From Salinibacter grassmerensis (GTDB lineage: Bacteria > Bacteroidota > Rhodothermia > Rhodothermales > Salinibacteraceae), in NCBI RefSeq assembly GCF_947077765.1, contig NZ_CAMTTF010000001.1, positions 904,818-968,817 of the forward strand: a DNA stretch of 64,000 nt, in the 5' to 3' direction. The notes beneath the pieces were generated by a model, which was not told the origin of the DNA, did no database searches, and saw only the letters and a program-made list of their open reading frames with translations. Below are positions 11,676 through 20,446 of this stretch, piece by piece (the first letter of the stretch is position 1; every line of letters begins with the position of its first letter). A program made the translations under genes and the position numbers.

Positions 11676-12801
11676 GATACTTATCTGACTTTATCCAAGA
11701 AAAAGTGGAAGACAAATCTAGAAGCGTTATTGTGCTTATCGACAGTCAGGTCTCGGTCTTAAATCAAGGTCCCTCTATTAGACCAAATTCATTTTTTTAA
11801 AATGACAAAAACCTAACGTAACAAAACAACACAAAATTAAGCCCTGAATTCATTACCTGTGTCTCCCGCAGCTTCCTTCGGGCCGCCTCCCTCACCGTTC
11901 GTTGATTCTTTCCGGTTTCAGTCTTCCTCTCAAGTCTTTTCGGCCGTGGTGGAAGAGAGTAGAGGGAAAATCTGTCGAGGACTGTCGGTGGTCTGCAAGA
12001 CGCAGACCTACCCCGACATAACATTTCGGGTATGACAAATGGTGTGGTGAGGCACCGGTGAAAAGTGGATGGCCGGTGCCGCTATCGGGCTTTCCTCCGA
12101 TTGAGGCGAACGAGAGCTGCATACTCCGGCGGGGGCGACCGCACGAGACCGGCCCACTCATCGTGATAATCTGCCGGCCTCTGAACGCCCAAGATGTGTC
12201 TCCACGATGGGCGAGAGACAGAACGCTCGCACGCTGATTCGGACGAGCAGAGCGCCTGAAAGACAGGGATGTCCCAGGCGTGGGCCGAGTGGTTACTCCA
12301 CTGAAACGATACTCACTGACGTCGGAGACGAGATCGTCGAGAAGAAAGAAGGAGAAATCGGGTCCGCGCGTGTCCGCATGCTCCCGTCCCATGCTGGGCG
12401 TGAAGGAAGCCGTCTCGACTGCGCGTGACGATCAGCCCTTGATCACGCCCAGGGGACGAAGCCGGGCAGCCTTTTCGGACAGCCTGACGCCCTCGACGGG
12501 CCCTTCCCCGTCGGCAGTGCCCGTGTCGCGCCCTCCCGGTGCAGCAGACTTTCTGCTCGTGGCCGTTCACCCGACGAGGCCCGAACGTCGCGATGCTGTG
12601 CACCCCCTCGCAGACGTTGCGGTCGTAGCCCCAATGAACATCGGGCGTGGCCTGGGGGACGCCGACGACAAGATGGCCGATTTCGTAGAGCCAGCCGGGC
12701 GCGTCGGGAGACGGGACGAGGGAGGGGAAATGTGCAGCAGGCAGGCCGCTCGTCCGGGCCCAGTGCCTGCTGCGATGGTGTGTAGGAGGAGGGACGCTCG
12801 G
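11676..12801. other. Long gene-poor region with an AT-rich islet
   Basis: This is the longest stretch without a supportable gene (about 1.1 kb). From 11761 to 11860 only about 30 of 100 bases are G or C, against a clearly GC-rich background. The islet includes A and T runs and lies upstream of the porin promoter. A perfect 7-bp inverted repeat (GGTCTGC/GCAGACC) is at 11990-12008. Open frames here, such as 11892-12392 on the minus strand, lack any recognisable domain and have unbiased composition. A startless minus-strand open stretch at about 12560-12780 has a more protein-like composition, but I cannot identify it. Together with the broken kinase next door this looks like an eroding accessory segment. 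Confidence 0.5.
11713..11720 (-). promoter_or_regulatory. Possible -7 element for the porin operon
   Basis: The minus strand reads TAGATTTG, a match to the Bacteroidota TAnnTTTG element, 38 bases before the porin ATG. It lies at the edge of a very AT-rich stretch. No convincing -33 TTG was found at 19-21 bases. Confidence 0.35.
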
Positions 12802-13300
12802 TCACTCCACGAACTCAACGCCGCCGACGTTGAGCCGGGCGCCTCCCTTTGCACTCTCGTCAACGCGGACGATCCAGTCGTGACCCTTCACGACCTCGTG
12901 GACGATATTCAGCCCCAGTCCCGTCCCGGCGTCGCGGGTCGAGTAGCCAGTCTCGAACACCTCCGACCGCTCGTCGGCCGGAATGCCCGGACCATTATCG
13001 GCGATGTAGAACCCGTCCGCTCGCTTCCCGATCGTCACCGTGTCTCCCCCGTGTTCGACGGCGTTGCGGACGAGGTTCTCGATCAACTGGTGAAGCCGGG
13101 ACCTGACCGATCGTTCTCAACCTGAATGCTACCTCGTCGGCCAGTGGCCTCCTGCATGTGGTCGCGGAGCGCGTCATCCGGTAAAAGGTCCGCGACGGAC
13201 GGGCCAGTTGCGTCGTCGAGAAGTCGCAACATGGCCCGTCCAGTTGAATTCACCCCGACGATCCAGTTGTTCTGATCCAGTGTGCTAGGAGGCAGGCCGC
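12802..13300 (-). pseudogene. Remnant of a PAS-type sensor histidine kinase
   Basis: Two pieces of one kinase lie in different minus-strand frames. The upstream piece (about 13289-13085) reads LDQNNWIVGVNSTGRAMLRL and continues to HMQEATG, matching a PAS-like segment, then hits a stop at 13085. The downstream piece (about 13115-12802) carries the HATPase N box IENLVRNAVEHGG, then DNGPGIP, then GTGLGL, and ends in GGVEFVE. The histidine-containing dimerisation domain that should lie between them is missing, so there has been an internal deletion with a frame change. The start of the gene is also gone. The HATPase piece looks like kinases common in haloarchaea and Salinibacter. A downstream-only protein of 94 residues could be made from 13086, but it would lack the phospho-acceptor. 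Confidence 0.72.
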
Positions 13301-13445
13301 GCCGAGCGCGAATGGAGGGCGATCAGGAAAGCCCCTGCGTGGACCACGTCGTTGGATCGGATGCCTGTGTCGTGGGTTTTATGGCACGTCTCCATATCTC
13401 CAGTGGCTTCCTCCCGTCTTTTTCCAACGCTCTGTCCCGGTCGCC

Positions 13446-16442
13446 ATGCCCGAAGAAGACCTCCCCGACGCATCCCGTTCCGACTCTGGACGCTCGCGCC
13501 GCCTGCTGAAGTGGGGCGGGGGGTTCCTCGGTGGGCTTGTCGTTCTCGTTCTCGCCGCGGCCCTCATCCTGCCTCGTCTCTTTACCTCCGAGCAGCTGAA
13601 GGGGTACGTCGTGCCGCCGCTGGAGGAGGCGACGGGGCGACAGGTACACATCGACGCGATTGGGCTGCGCGTGCTGCCCGCTCCTACCGTCCGCGTCTCC
13701 GGCTTTCGCCTCGCCAACGCCGAGGGCTACGGGCCCGCACCCGCCGTGGAGGCCCGGGCGCTAAACGTAGACGTGGCCCTGTGGCCCCTGCTTCTGCTGA
13801 ACATTCGGCCGACGGCCGTGGCCCTGGAGGCGCCGGTGGTGCGCTACGAGGTGGGCGAAGACGGGACGACCAACTTCGACGATCTGGGGGCGACCGACAC
13901 GACCGCGGCGGCCGACGGGTCGCCGCTCGCCGGCATCCCCGTGTCGAGCTTTCGCGTGTCCGAGGCACAGATGAACTACACGGACCGGTCCACCGGGCAG
14001 GCCCTCCGACTGGACTTCGGGGCGCAACTGAGCGCGCGTCCCGATGGGCCGGCCATCACGAGCGAGGGGACCGTCGACCTGCGGTCCGTACGGGCGCTGC
14101 TGCCCAGTGTGAGGCCCGACACCCTCGCGGTGCAGGAGGCAGAGGCCACGTACAGTGTTCGTGTGATGCCCTCCGAGGGCGAGGTGGATGTCCAAACTCT
14201 CCAGTTTAACACGGCGCCGGTCACGGTCTCGACGAACGGCACGATTTCGGGGGTGAACACGCGGCCTGTGCTCGACCTCACGTTCGAAACGGGGCGGACG
14301 GACCTCGCCGAGATTGCGGCGTTCGCGCCGGCCGCGGCGGTGGCGGGCGTCAACCCGCAGGGCACGCTCGCCCTTGAGGGAACAGTCACGGGGCCGCTGG
14401 CCGACACGACGGAGAGCCTGACCCTGTCGGCCACGGGGCAGCTTGCCGAGGCGGGCGTGGACTACGAGGGCACGGCCCTGCTCCGCGACCTGAGCGCCGA
14501 TCTGTCGCTCGCGCTCGACTCGGTGGCCGTGCGGTCCATGGACGGGCGTCTGCTGGGGGCCTCGCTCACCGGCGACCTGTCGGTGCGCGATCTGGGGGAC
14601 GCCCCCCGTCTCACCCTTCAGTTGAAGACGAGCGCGATGGATCTCGCGGACCTTGCGGCCTTCGCCCCACCGGAGCAGATTGGCAGGTACAACCCGCAGG
14701 GCACGCTCCGCCTCGACGCGACGGCACGGGGGCCGCTGCCGTCGGACGTGGCGTCGATGCAGCAGCTCGTCATTGACGGGGCCGGACGGCTCGCGGGTGG
14801 AGGCGTGGACTATGAGGGGGAGGCGCTCCTCCGCGACCTGCAGGCGGGGCTCGGGTTTTCAGGCACGACGGCCTCGGTGCGCGGCCTGGACGGACAGCTT
14901 CTGGGCCGTCCGGTCTCAGGGGCGATCAGTGTACGCGATCTGTTCGGCCAGCCGCAGGTGGAGGGGCAGTTGGCCGGAACGGCGAACCTGCCCCGCCTCG
15001 CCTCGCTCGCGGGTGACGCCGCCACGGTGGGGGCGATCGAGGGAGAAGCGGACTACGACGTCCAGTTCGAGGGCCCGATTGATACGCCCGACGCGATTCA
15101 GCCCCAGGGCTCGGTGCGTCTGGCCGATGTCCAGGTCCCGTACGAGTCGTTTCGGAGTCCGGTCGAGATTCCCGACGCGACCGTGCAGCTGACCGGCACG
15201 GGCCTCTCGATGGACCGGTTTTCGATTCGGTCGGGCGATCAGGCCGCGTCGCTGCGGGCCACTGTACAGGATCTGTTTCCCCTTTCGGCGGGGATGGCGG
15301 AGACTGACCCCGCGCTGTCCGCGACCTTTACACTCACCGCCGACCGCCTCGACCTCGTGTCTCTCTACCCGGAGGCCGACACGTCGAGCGCCACCTACTC
15401 ACAGCTCTTCGCCGCCCACCTGTCGGGGGCAAAACTGGATGGGCAGTCGCCCGAGGCCGTAGCCGAAGAATTATATGGAGGCGTCGAGCTACCGGCCTAC
15501 GCCGTGGAGGGTCGCGTCGAGGTCGGTACGTTGCTGAACGACCCCCAGCGCTTCGACGCCCTGTCGTTCGACGTGCAGATGGACGACCGGCGGCTGCGGG
15601 TACAGAACCTGGCGGGGACCACCTACGAGGGCACCCTTGCCGGCTCGCTCACGCTCGATCAACGGGCCTCGGCGTCCGCTTCCACGGGGCCGACCTCCGG
15701 CTCAGTCTGGCTTGCCGCGACGGCTCCGGGGCGTGTCCCCTCGACGACTGCCCCCGCGCCTGCGTCGGCGCTCATGTACGATTTTGAGCTGCGGGACGCA
15801 CAAGCCGGGGCCGTCCTTGCAGACTGGACGACACTGGGGCGCTTCGTGACCGGCACGCTCACCCTTGACGCCGATGGAGAAACGGCCCTGACGGACGGCT
15901 TTCTGCCCCGGGCGGAGGCCTTTACTGCCATCGGGCAGTCGCTGGTCGCCAACGGCGGGCTATCGCTCGACGCGGGGCCGGCCCAGGCCCTGGTCGACGC
16001 GTTGAATTTGCCGTCGTCTTCCCTAAAGAAGTTCAACCGCCTCGGCGGCCCGTTCACCATCGAGGACGGCCAGTTTCGACTCAACACGTGGGACTTCGGG
16101 GGGGCGCGGGTTGAGGGGCAGCTGGACGGCGCGTTGGGCCTGAGCGGCGGCGTGGATCTCGACATGACGCTTCAGGTCCCCCTCTCGGTCCTCAACAATT
16201 CTGGGCTGGCCGGGCGTTTGGGGGGAGGAGATGGACAGGTCGGGACCCTCCTCAACAAGCTCGTCGGGGGAGACGCTGGCGCCGAGGCCGTACCGGTGAC
16301 GGTCCGCCTCGGGGGGACGATGCGCGACCCCTCCGTGGAGGTCTTGAATAAGGACGCCATCACGTCGAACATCCGCTCGCTGGCGAAGGAGGAGGGGCTC
16401 AACCGGCTCCGAAACCTGTTTGGGGGCGACGGAGGAGAGTAG
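13446..16442 (+). CDS. AsmA-family envelope protein
   Basis: AsmA-like proteins are inner-membrane-anchored periplasmic proteins, thought to form beta-rich bridges that move lipids toward the outer membrane. The 998-residue product has an acidic cytoplasmic start, one membrane helix at about residues 25-43 (GGFLGGLVVLVLAAALILP), and then the AsmA N-terminal pattern. Typical stretches are VVPPLEEATGRQVHIDAIGL, NVDVALWPLLLLNIRPTAVALE and repeated VDYEGTALLRDL / VDYEGEALLRDL units near 338 and 456. The C-terminus has the AsmA_2-like FNRLGGPFTIEDGQFRLN and a VTVRLGGTMRDPSVEV end. The two VDYEG units suggest an internal duplication of about 118 residues. It is monocistronic and converges on the beta-lactamase-like gene with a 32-base gap. 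Confidence 0.85.
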   Translation: MPEEDLPDASRSDSGRSRRLLKWGGGFLGGLVVLVLAAALILPRLFTSEQLKGYVVPPLEEATGRQVHIDAIGLRVLPAPTVRVSGFRLANAEGYGPAPAVEARALNVDVALWPLLLLNIRPTAVALEAPVVRYEVGEDGTTNFDDLGATDTTAAADGSPLAGIPVSSFRVSEAQMNYTDRSTGQALRLDFGAQLSARPDGPAITSEGTVDLRSVRALLPSVRPDTLAVQEAEATYSVRVMPSEGEVDVQTLQFNTAPVTVSTNGTISGVNTRPVLDLTFETGRTDLAEIAAFAPAAAVAGVNPQGTLALEGTVTGPLADTTESLTLSATGQLAEAGVDYEGTALLRDLSADLSLALDSVAVRSMDGRLLGASLTGDLSVRDLGDAPRLTLQLKTSAMDLADLAAFAPPEQIGRYNPQGTLRLDATARGPLPSDVASMQQLVIDGAGRLAGGGVDYEGEALLRDLQAGLGFSGTTASVRGLDGQLLGRPVSGAISVRDLFGQPQVEGQLAGTANLPRLASLAGDAATVGAIEGEADYDVQFEGPIDTPDAIQPQGSVRLADVQVPYESFRSPVEIPDATVQLTGTGLSMDRFSIRSGDQAASLRATVQDLFPLSAGMAETDPALSATFTLTADRLDLVSLYPEADTSSATYSQLFAAHLSGAKLDGQSPEAVAEELYGGVELPAYAVEGRVEVGTLLNDPQRFDALSFDVQMDDRRLRVQNLAGTTYEGTLAGSLTLDQRASASASTGPTSGSVWLAATAPGRVPSTTAPAPASALMYDFELRDAQAGAVLADWTTLGRFVTGTLTLDADGETALTDGFLPRAEAFTAIGQSLVANGGLSLDAGPAQALVDALNLPSSSLKKFNRLGGPFTIEDGQFRLNTWDFGGARVEGQLDGALGLSGGVDLDMTLQVPLSVLNNSGLAGRLGGGDGQVGTLLNKLVGGDAGAEAVPVTVRLGGTMRDPSVEVLNKDAITSNIRSLAKEEGLNRLRNLFGGDGGE

Positions 16443-16474
16443 GGCAGCCGTCCGGAAGCGTCCCGCGGAGGGTC

Positions 16475-17623
16475 TCACCACCCGAACACGGGCTGGGGGA
16501 GCGGGGGCCACTCGGAGGGCCCGAGAGGCCCCTGCGCGGCGGGGATGATGTTCTCTGCCAGCAGGCGCATGATCTGCTCGTTGTGGTCCTCGCTGCCACG
16601 GGGGCGGTCCCGGAGCGACGAGGTACAGGCCATGACGAGATCGAGCCGGGGGACCACGAAGACGTACTGCCCGCCGTAGCCCCAGGCAAACGCCACGCGT
16701 TCCCCCCCAAGTTCGTGCGTAAACCAGAGGTATCCGTACTGGTGATCGCGGTAGGTGGAGCGCACGTAGGTCCGCCACGACAGGTCGACCCAGTCCGCCG
16801 GCAAAACCTGTTGGCCCCGAAAGCGGCCATCATTCAGGTACAGCTGCCCGAACCGCAGCATCGCGCGGGGCGTGAGGGCCATGTTGTTGCCGCCGAAGTA
16901 GCGGCCCGTGGGCGCCCGCTGCCAGCTCTGGACGCGCACGCCGAGCGGGTCGAAGAGGCGGTCCTGTGCAAAGGACCGGAGCGACCGGCCACTCGCCTCG
17001 GCGAGGACAGCCCCCAGAATGTGCGTGGTGCCGGTGCTGTAAATCATGTCGCCCCCCGGCCGGTCGACCATGGGGCGCCGCAACGCGTCTGCCACCCAGT
17101 CGGGGCTTGAGACCCACGCGCCGTAGTTCCCGAAGCTCGTCGATTCGAGGCCGGTCTGCTGCGTGAGCAGGTGGTCGATCGTAATGCGTTGCTTGCGGGG
17201 GGCGTCGGCGAGGAGGGTCGGGAAAAACGGACCAATGGGCTGCTCGACGCCATCCAGGATGCCATCTTCGACGGCAATGCCGGTGAGGGCACTCAACACG
17301 CTCTTGCTGGCAGACTTGAGGTTGGCTCCCTGAGCGGGGCTGCGTCCGTTGAAGTAGACCTCGGCCACCGTCGTCGAGCCGCGGGCCACGAGCAGGCTGG
17401 TGAGGGGAGGAGCGAGGTCGGCGGCCCGGTCCACAGCCGTGGCGAGCGCGAAAGCGTCGAATCCGTACGACTTGGGCGGGTGGGCCCTCCACGTCTCCGT
17501 CGTGGGGCCGGACTGTGCATGCGCCGGGGCCGCCACCAGGCACAAGAGGAGCAGGCCGCCCAGGGCCGAAGGCGCGAGGGGCCAGCAAAGCGCGCTGCGA
17601 GATGTCGCGGAACAGAAGGACAT
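16475..17623 (-). CDS. Serine beta-lactamase-like hydrolase (class C / penicillin-binding fold)
   Basis: The 382-residue product has a signal peptide (membrane segment about 20-32, cleavage after AHA at 36) and a class C beta-lactamase/D-peptidase fold. The SxxK nucleophile motif is S104-A-S-K107 (LKSASKS). A Y-S-T motif follows in DMIYSTGTTHILG, and WGYGGQY near the C-terminus takes the place of the third motif. Members of this family include esterases, peptidases and beta-lactamases, so the substrate cannot be assigned. I chose the ATG at 17623 because it directly precedes the signal peptide; the frame is open to 17707. The start codon overlaps that of a divergent diadenylate-cyclase remnant. 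Confidence 0.85.
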   Translation of the reverse strand: MSFCSATSRSALCWPLAPSALGGLLLLCLVAAPAHAQSGPTTETWRAHPPKSYGFDAFALATAVDRAADLAPPLTSLLVARGSTTVAEVYFNGRSPAQGANLKSASKSVLSALTGIAVEDGILDGVEQPIGPFFPTLLADAPRKQRITIDHLLTQQTGLESTSFGNYGAWVSSPDWVADALRRPMVDRPGGDMIYSTGTTHILGAVLAEASGRSLRSFAQDRLFDPLGVRVQSWQRAPTGRYFGGNNMALTPRAMLRFGQLYLNDGRFRGQQVLPADWVDLSWRTYVRSTYRDHQYGYLWFTHELGGERVAFAWGYGGQYVFVVPRLDLVMACTSSLRDRPRGSEDHNEQIMRLLAENIIPAAQGPLGPSEWPPLPQPVFGW

Positions 17624-18002
17624 GGACACGGGCGATTTGAGAGCGTGGCAAACCGCCCGTGCGTACTTTGGGGCCCGCATTGTGTTCGTATCTGCAGAGG
17701 CCGTCACATCCGACGGGGGTCACTCTGACGTCCTCGAGCGCGTCTCCGCCGAGCGCGAGTCGGTAGACAGCGAGCCCCTGGAGCACGTTGTCACCCTGGC
17801 TGTGGAGCTGGCCCGAGAGGGGTGCGAAGACCGCACGGTCGGAACCATTTTTACCGTAGGCGACGCCGATGCGAGTGGATTGGACATCCCTGGCGGACTG
17901 GGCAGTCGCCACCGGGCGGCCGCCGCCATCACGCGTGTCACCGACGCCCCTGTCCTCATCCGCAGTGACGATCAAGTGACCGTGCTAAGTCGGGCGGAGT
18001 GA
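17622..18002 (+). pseudogene. Diadenylate cyclase (DisA_N/DacZ-like) remnant without the catalytic motif
   Basis: The 126-codon frame contains HVVTLAVELAREG, TVGTIFTVGDADA and GLGSRHRAAAAITRVTDAPV. These are the flanks of the DisA_N domain that makes c-di-AMP from two ATP. In intact members about 50-60 residues with the catalytic DGA motif lie between the GDxE/GDxA strand and the GTRHR motif. Here the sequence jumps straight from GDADA to SGLDIPGGLGSRHR. The catalytic Asp is therefore absent while the RHR motif remains. The PxGLGxRHxAAAAIT wording is closest to haloarchaeal DacZ-like proteins as I remember them. The true N-terminus is unclear; the ATG at 17622 overlaps the divergent hydrolase start. 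The product, if made, should be inactive as a cyclase. Confidence 0.6.
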
Positions 18003-18005
18003 AGG

Positions 18006-18036
18006 TTGTCATTCGGGCAGGGGACACCTACTTTTG
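18006..18036 (+). promoter_or_regulatory. Bacteroidota-type promoter before ggt
   Basis: A TTG at 18006-18008 is followed after 20 bases by TACTTTTG at 18029-18036. This fits the Bacteroidota housekeeping consensus (TTG, about 20 bases, TAnnTTTG). The ggt ATG lies 34 bases downstream, giving a short leader. It is the best two-part promoter match in the window. Confidence 0.5.
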
Positions 18037-18070
18037 AAGCGCTGTTCTTCTCCGGCCACCCCACCATGCC

Positions 18071-19864
18071 ATGCCTGTACGCTCGACGGCTCGCATTCTC
18101 GGCTGTGCACTTCTGTTCGTGATCGGTGTCCTCGCCCTCCCGGCCTGGACGACGACCCCGAACCCCCCACGCTCCGGCTCGTCATCCGGAACGGCCGGCC
18201 CCGCTCCGGTTCCTGAGTATGCGGAGAACGGGATGGTGGTCTCCGCGAAAAAGCGCGCCTCCCAGGCGGGGGTGTTGATGCTCAAGAAGGGGGGCAATGC
18301 CGTCGACGCGGCCGTCGCCACAGGCTTTGCCCTGGCCGTCGTGCACCCCTACGCCGGCAACATCGGCGGGGGCGGCTTCATGGTGATCCGCCGGCCCGAC
18401 GGCTCGGTCACGACGATCGACCACCGCGAGGATGCGCCCAGCGGGGCCACCCAGGACGTGTACCTCGACGACGACGGCAACGCTGTGCGCCAGCGCAGCC
18501 GGCGGGGCCATCTGGCCTCGGGGGTGCCGGGCACCGTGGCGGGCCTGCTGAAGGCGCTCGACGAGCACGGCACGCTCGACCGCGCGACGGTGATGGCCCC
18601 GGCCATTCGGCTCGCCGAAGAGGGCTTCCCCCTGCCGCACACAATGGCGGAGGACCTGAACGACCGCTACGAGGCGTTTGCCGAGTTTCCGGCGACGAAG
18701 CAGTACTTCACGAAGGGCCGTTCGTCGGAGGGGTACCGAGCCGGGGAGCAGTTTGTGCAGACGGACCTGGCCCGCACCCTGAAGCGCATTCGTGACGACG
18801 GAAAGTCTGAATTCTACGAGGGCGAGACGGCCTCGCTCATCGCCGAGCAATTTCAGGCCAACGGGGGGCTGATCGACGAGCAGGACCTGGCCGAGTACGA
18901 GGCGGTGGAGCGGGATCCAGTGACCGCCACGTATCGCGGCTACGAAGTACACTCGATGGGGCCGCCCTCGTCCGGGGGCGTCGCCATCGCCCAGCTCCTC
19001 AACGCGGCCGAGATGAGGGACATCGACCAGATGGGCTTCAACTCCAGCGCGACCGCCCACTACCTCGGGGAGGCCATGCGCCGCGTGTTTGCCGACCGTG
19101 CCAAGTGGCTGGGGGACCCCGACCATGTGCAGGTGCCCACGGAGGGGCTCATCCAGAAGGACTACATGCGCAAGCGGATGGCCTCCTTCGACTCCAGCCG
19201 CATCACGCCCACCGACTCGGTGCGGGCGGGCGAGCCCATGCTGGCGGGCGAGTCGATGGAGACAAGCCACTACTCGGTCGCCGACAGCAGCGGCATGGCC
19301 GTGAGCGTCACCACCACGCTCAACAGCGGCTACGGCTCGAAGGTCATGGTCGATGGGGCCGGCTTCTTCATGAACAACGAGATGAACGACTTCGTGCTGA
19401 AGCCGGGCGTGCCCAACCAGTTCGGCCTTTCCGGGACGAAGCGCAACCTTGTGGCGCCGGATCGCCGCATGGTCTCCTCCATGTCGCCCACGATCGTCGA
19501 AAATCCGGACGGCGAGCTTTCCCTGGTGATCGGGGCGCCGGGCGGGTCGACCATCATCACGACCACGTTCCAGGTCATCATGAATGTGATCGACCACGGG
19601 ATGGACATCGAGCAGGCGGTGACGGCCGGACGCCTGCACCACCAGTGGAAGCCGCGTCACCTCAGCCACGAGGAGTTCGCCCTTTCGAGGGATGCGGTCC
19701 GGAATCTTCGGACGCGTGGGTGGGAGGTGGAAGAAGGGGTCTTCGGGGGCATCCCGCGCTGGGGACGCGCACAGGGCCTTCGCGTGACGCAGTCGGGCGA
19801 TGAGGGGCGGGTGTTCTACGGCGGATCGGACCCGCGGGCCGACGGCGCAGCGGTGGGGTTTTGA
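18071..19864 (+). CDS. ggt: Gamma-glutamyltransferase, secreted
   Basis: This exported enzyme hydrolyses or transfers the gamma-glutamyl group of glutathione and related peptides, after self-cleavage into large and small subunits. The 597-residue product has a signal peptide or anchor (CALLFVIGVLALPAWT, about 12-27). It then has the family's GGNAVDAAVATGFALAVVHP and GNIGGGGFMVIR. The autoprocessing site is ESMETSHYSV with the nucleophile Thr398, aligned with Thr391 of the E. coli enzyme (ESNQTTHYSV). The small subunit contains VTTTLNSGYGS, GFFMNNEMNDF and the oxyanion-type SSMSPTIV. Another ATG at 18066 is out of frame. It stands alone between two small genes and has its own promoter. Confidence 0.95.
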   Translation: MPVRSTARILGCALLFVIGVLALPAWTTTPNPPRSGSSSGTAGPAPVPEYAENGMVVSAKKRASQAGVLMLKKGGNAVDAAVATGFALAVVHPYAGNIGGGGFMVIRRPDGSVTTIDHREDAPSGATQDVYLDDDGNAVRQRSRRGHLASGVPGTVAGLLKALDEHGTLDRATVMAPAIRLAEEGFPLPHTMAEDLNDRYEAFAEFPATKQYFTKGRSSEGYRAGEQFVQTDLARTLKRIRDDGKSEFYEGETASLIAEQFQANGGLIDEQDLAEYEAVERDPVTATYRGYEVHSMGPPSSGGVAIAQLLNAAEMRDIDQMGFNSSATAHYLGEAMRRVFADRAKWLGDPDHVQVPTEGLIQKDYMRKRMASFDSSRITPTDSVRAGEPMLAGESMETSHYSVADSSGMAVSVTTTLNSGYGSKVMVDGAGFFMNNEMNDFVLKPGVPNQFGLSGTKRNLVAPDRRMVSSMSPTIVENPDGELSLVIGAPGGSTIITTTFQVIMNVIDHGMDIEQAVTAGRLHHQWKPRHLSHEEFALSRDAVRNLRTRGWEVEEGVFGGIPRWGRAQGLRVTQSGDEGRVFYGGSDPRADGAAVGF

Positions 19865-19968
19865 CGTCCTGCACAGAGTGCCCCGAACGAACGAGTGTTT
19901 CTAGGCGTCGGTCGGGTCGTAGTACGCCGAATAAGGAAAGGGTTTTCTGAGCCACCCGCAGCGTTGAA

Positions 19969-20394
19969 GTGGCATATACTTACGACCTCTATCCTGAAAT
20001 TGGCATCCTTCTCATCCGAAATGAAGGGGACCTGTGGGCCGGGAGGGACATTCTAGGCAGCGCGAGGGAGGTGGTGTCGGACGAGCGGATGGATCCCGGC
20101 CTTGATTGGATCTACGACCTCCGATCGGTTCAGGAGGTGGTAATCGGGGTGGAGGACATGGAGCACATCCTCGAACGATTCTCGACCTACCGGGCAGAGG
20201 GACGGGTAGCGAGCAGCAGTGCGTCCGTCATCGTCCGGACGGAAGATGTGAATCTGCACCTCACGCCCACCCTCTACAAGCACCGCGCCGATCGGCCCGA
20301 CGAACTGTTTGAGACGGTGAAGACGATGGAGACGGCGCGGCAGTACCTGGGTATCCAGAAGGCGGACTGGGACGCCGCATTGGAGGGGAAATGA
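19969..20394 (+). CDS. Small STAS/SpoIIAA-like protein of unknown role
   Basis: The 141-residue product has no signal peptide or membrane segment. Its pattern of alternating strands and helices resembles the SpoIIAA/STAS-like regulators that are frequent in Bacteroidota. A first strand pair (YDLYPEIGILLIRNEGDL) is followed by a helix ending near DERMDPGLDWIYDLRSV, then a helix with MEHILERFSTY, a strand at ASVIVRTED, and a last helix with TARQYLGI. These proteins usually have no known partner. The start used is a GTG at 19969, which is the first start in frame. The gene converges on purF with a 52-base gap. The family call is by pattern only. Confidence 0.55.
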   Translation: MAYTYDLYPEIGILLIRNEGDLWAGRDILGSAREVVSDERMDPGLDWIYDLRSVQEVVIGVEDMEHILERFSTYRAEGRVASSSASVIVRTEDVNLHLTPTLYKHRADRPDELFETVKTMETARQYLGIQKADWDAALEGK

Positions 20395-20446
20395 CCGAGA
20401 AGAGCAACGGAGGTGCCCGTACGCGACGGGGTACTGGTTGAGCACC

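Noticed and set aside
11892-12392. Minus-strand open frame of 166 codons in the gene-poor region
   Set aside because: Composition is unlike the acidic proteome, no domain is visible, and it overlaps other equally open frames.
18182-19669. Minus-strand open frame of 495 codons over ggt
   Set aside because: It is antisense to a gamma-glutamyltransferase with all catalytic residues in place.
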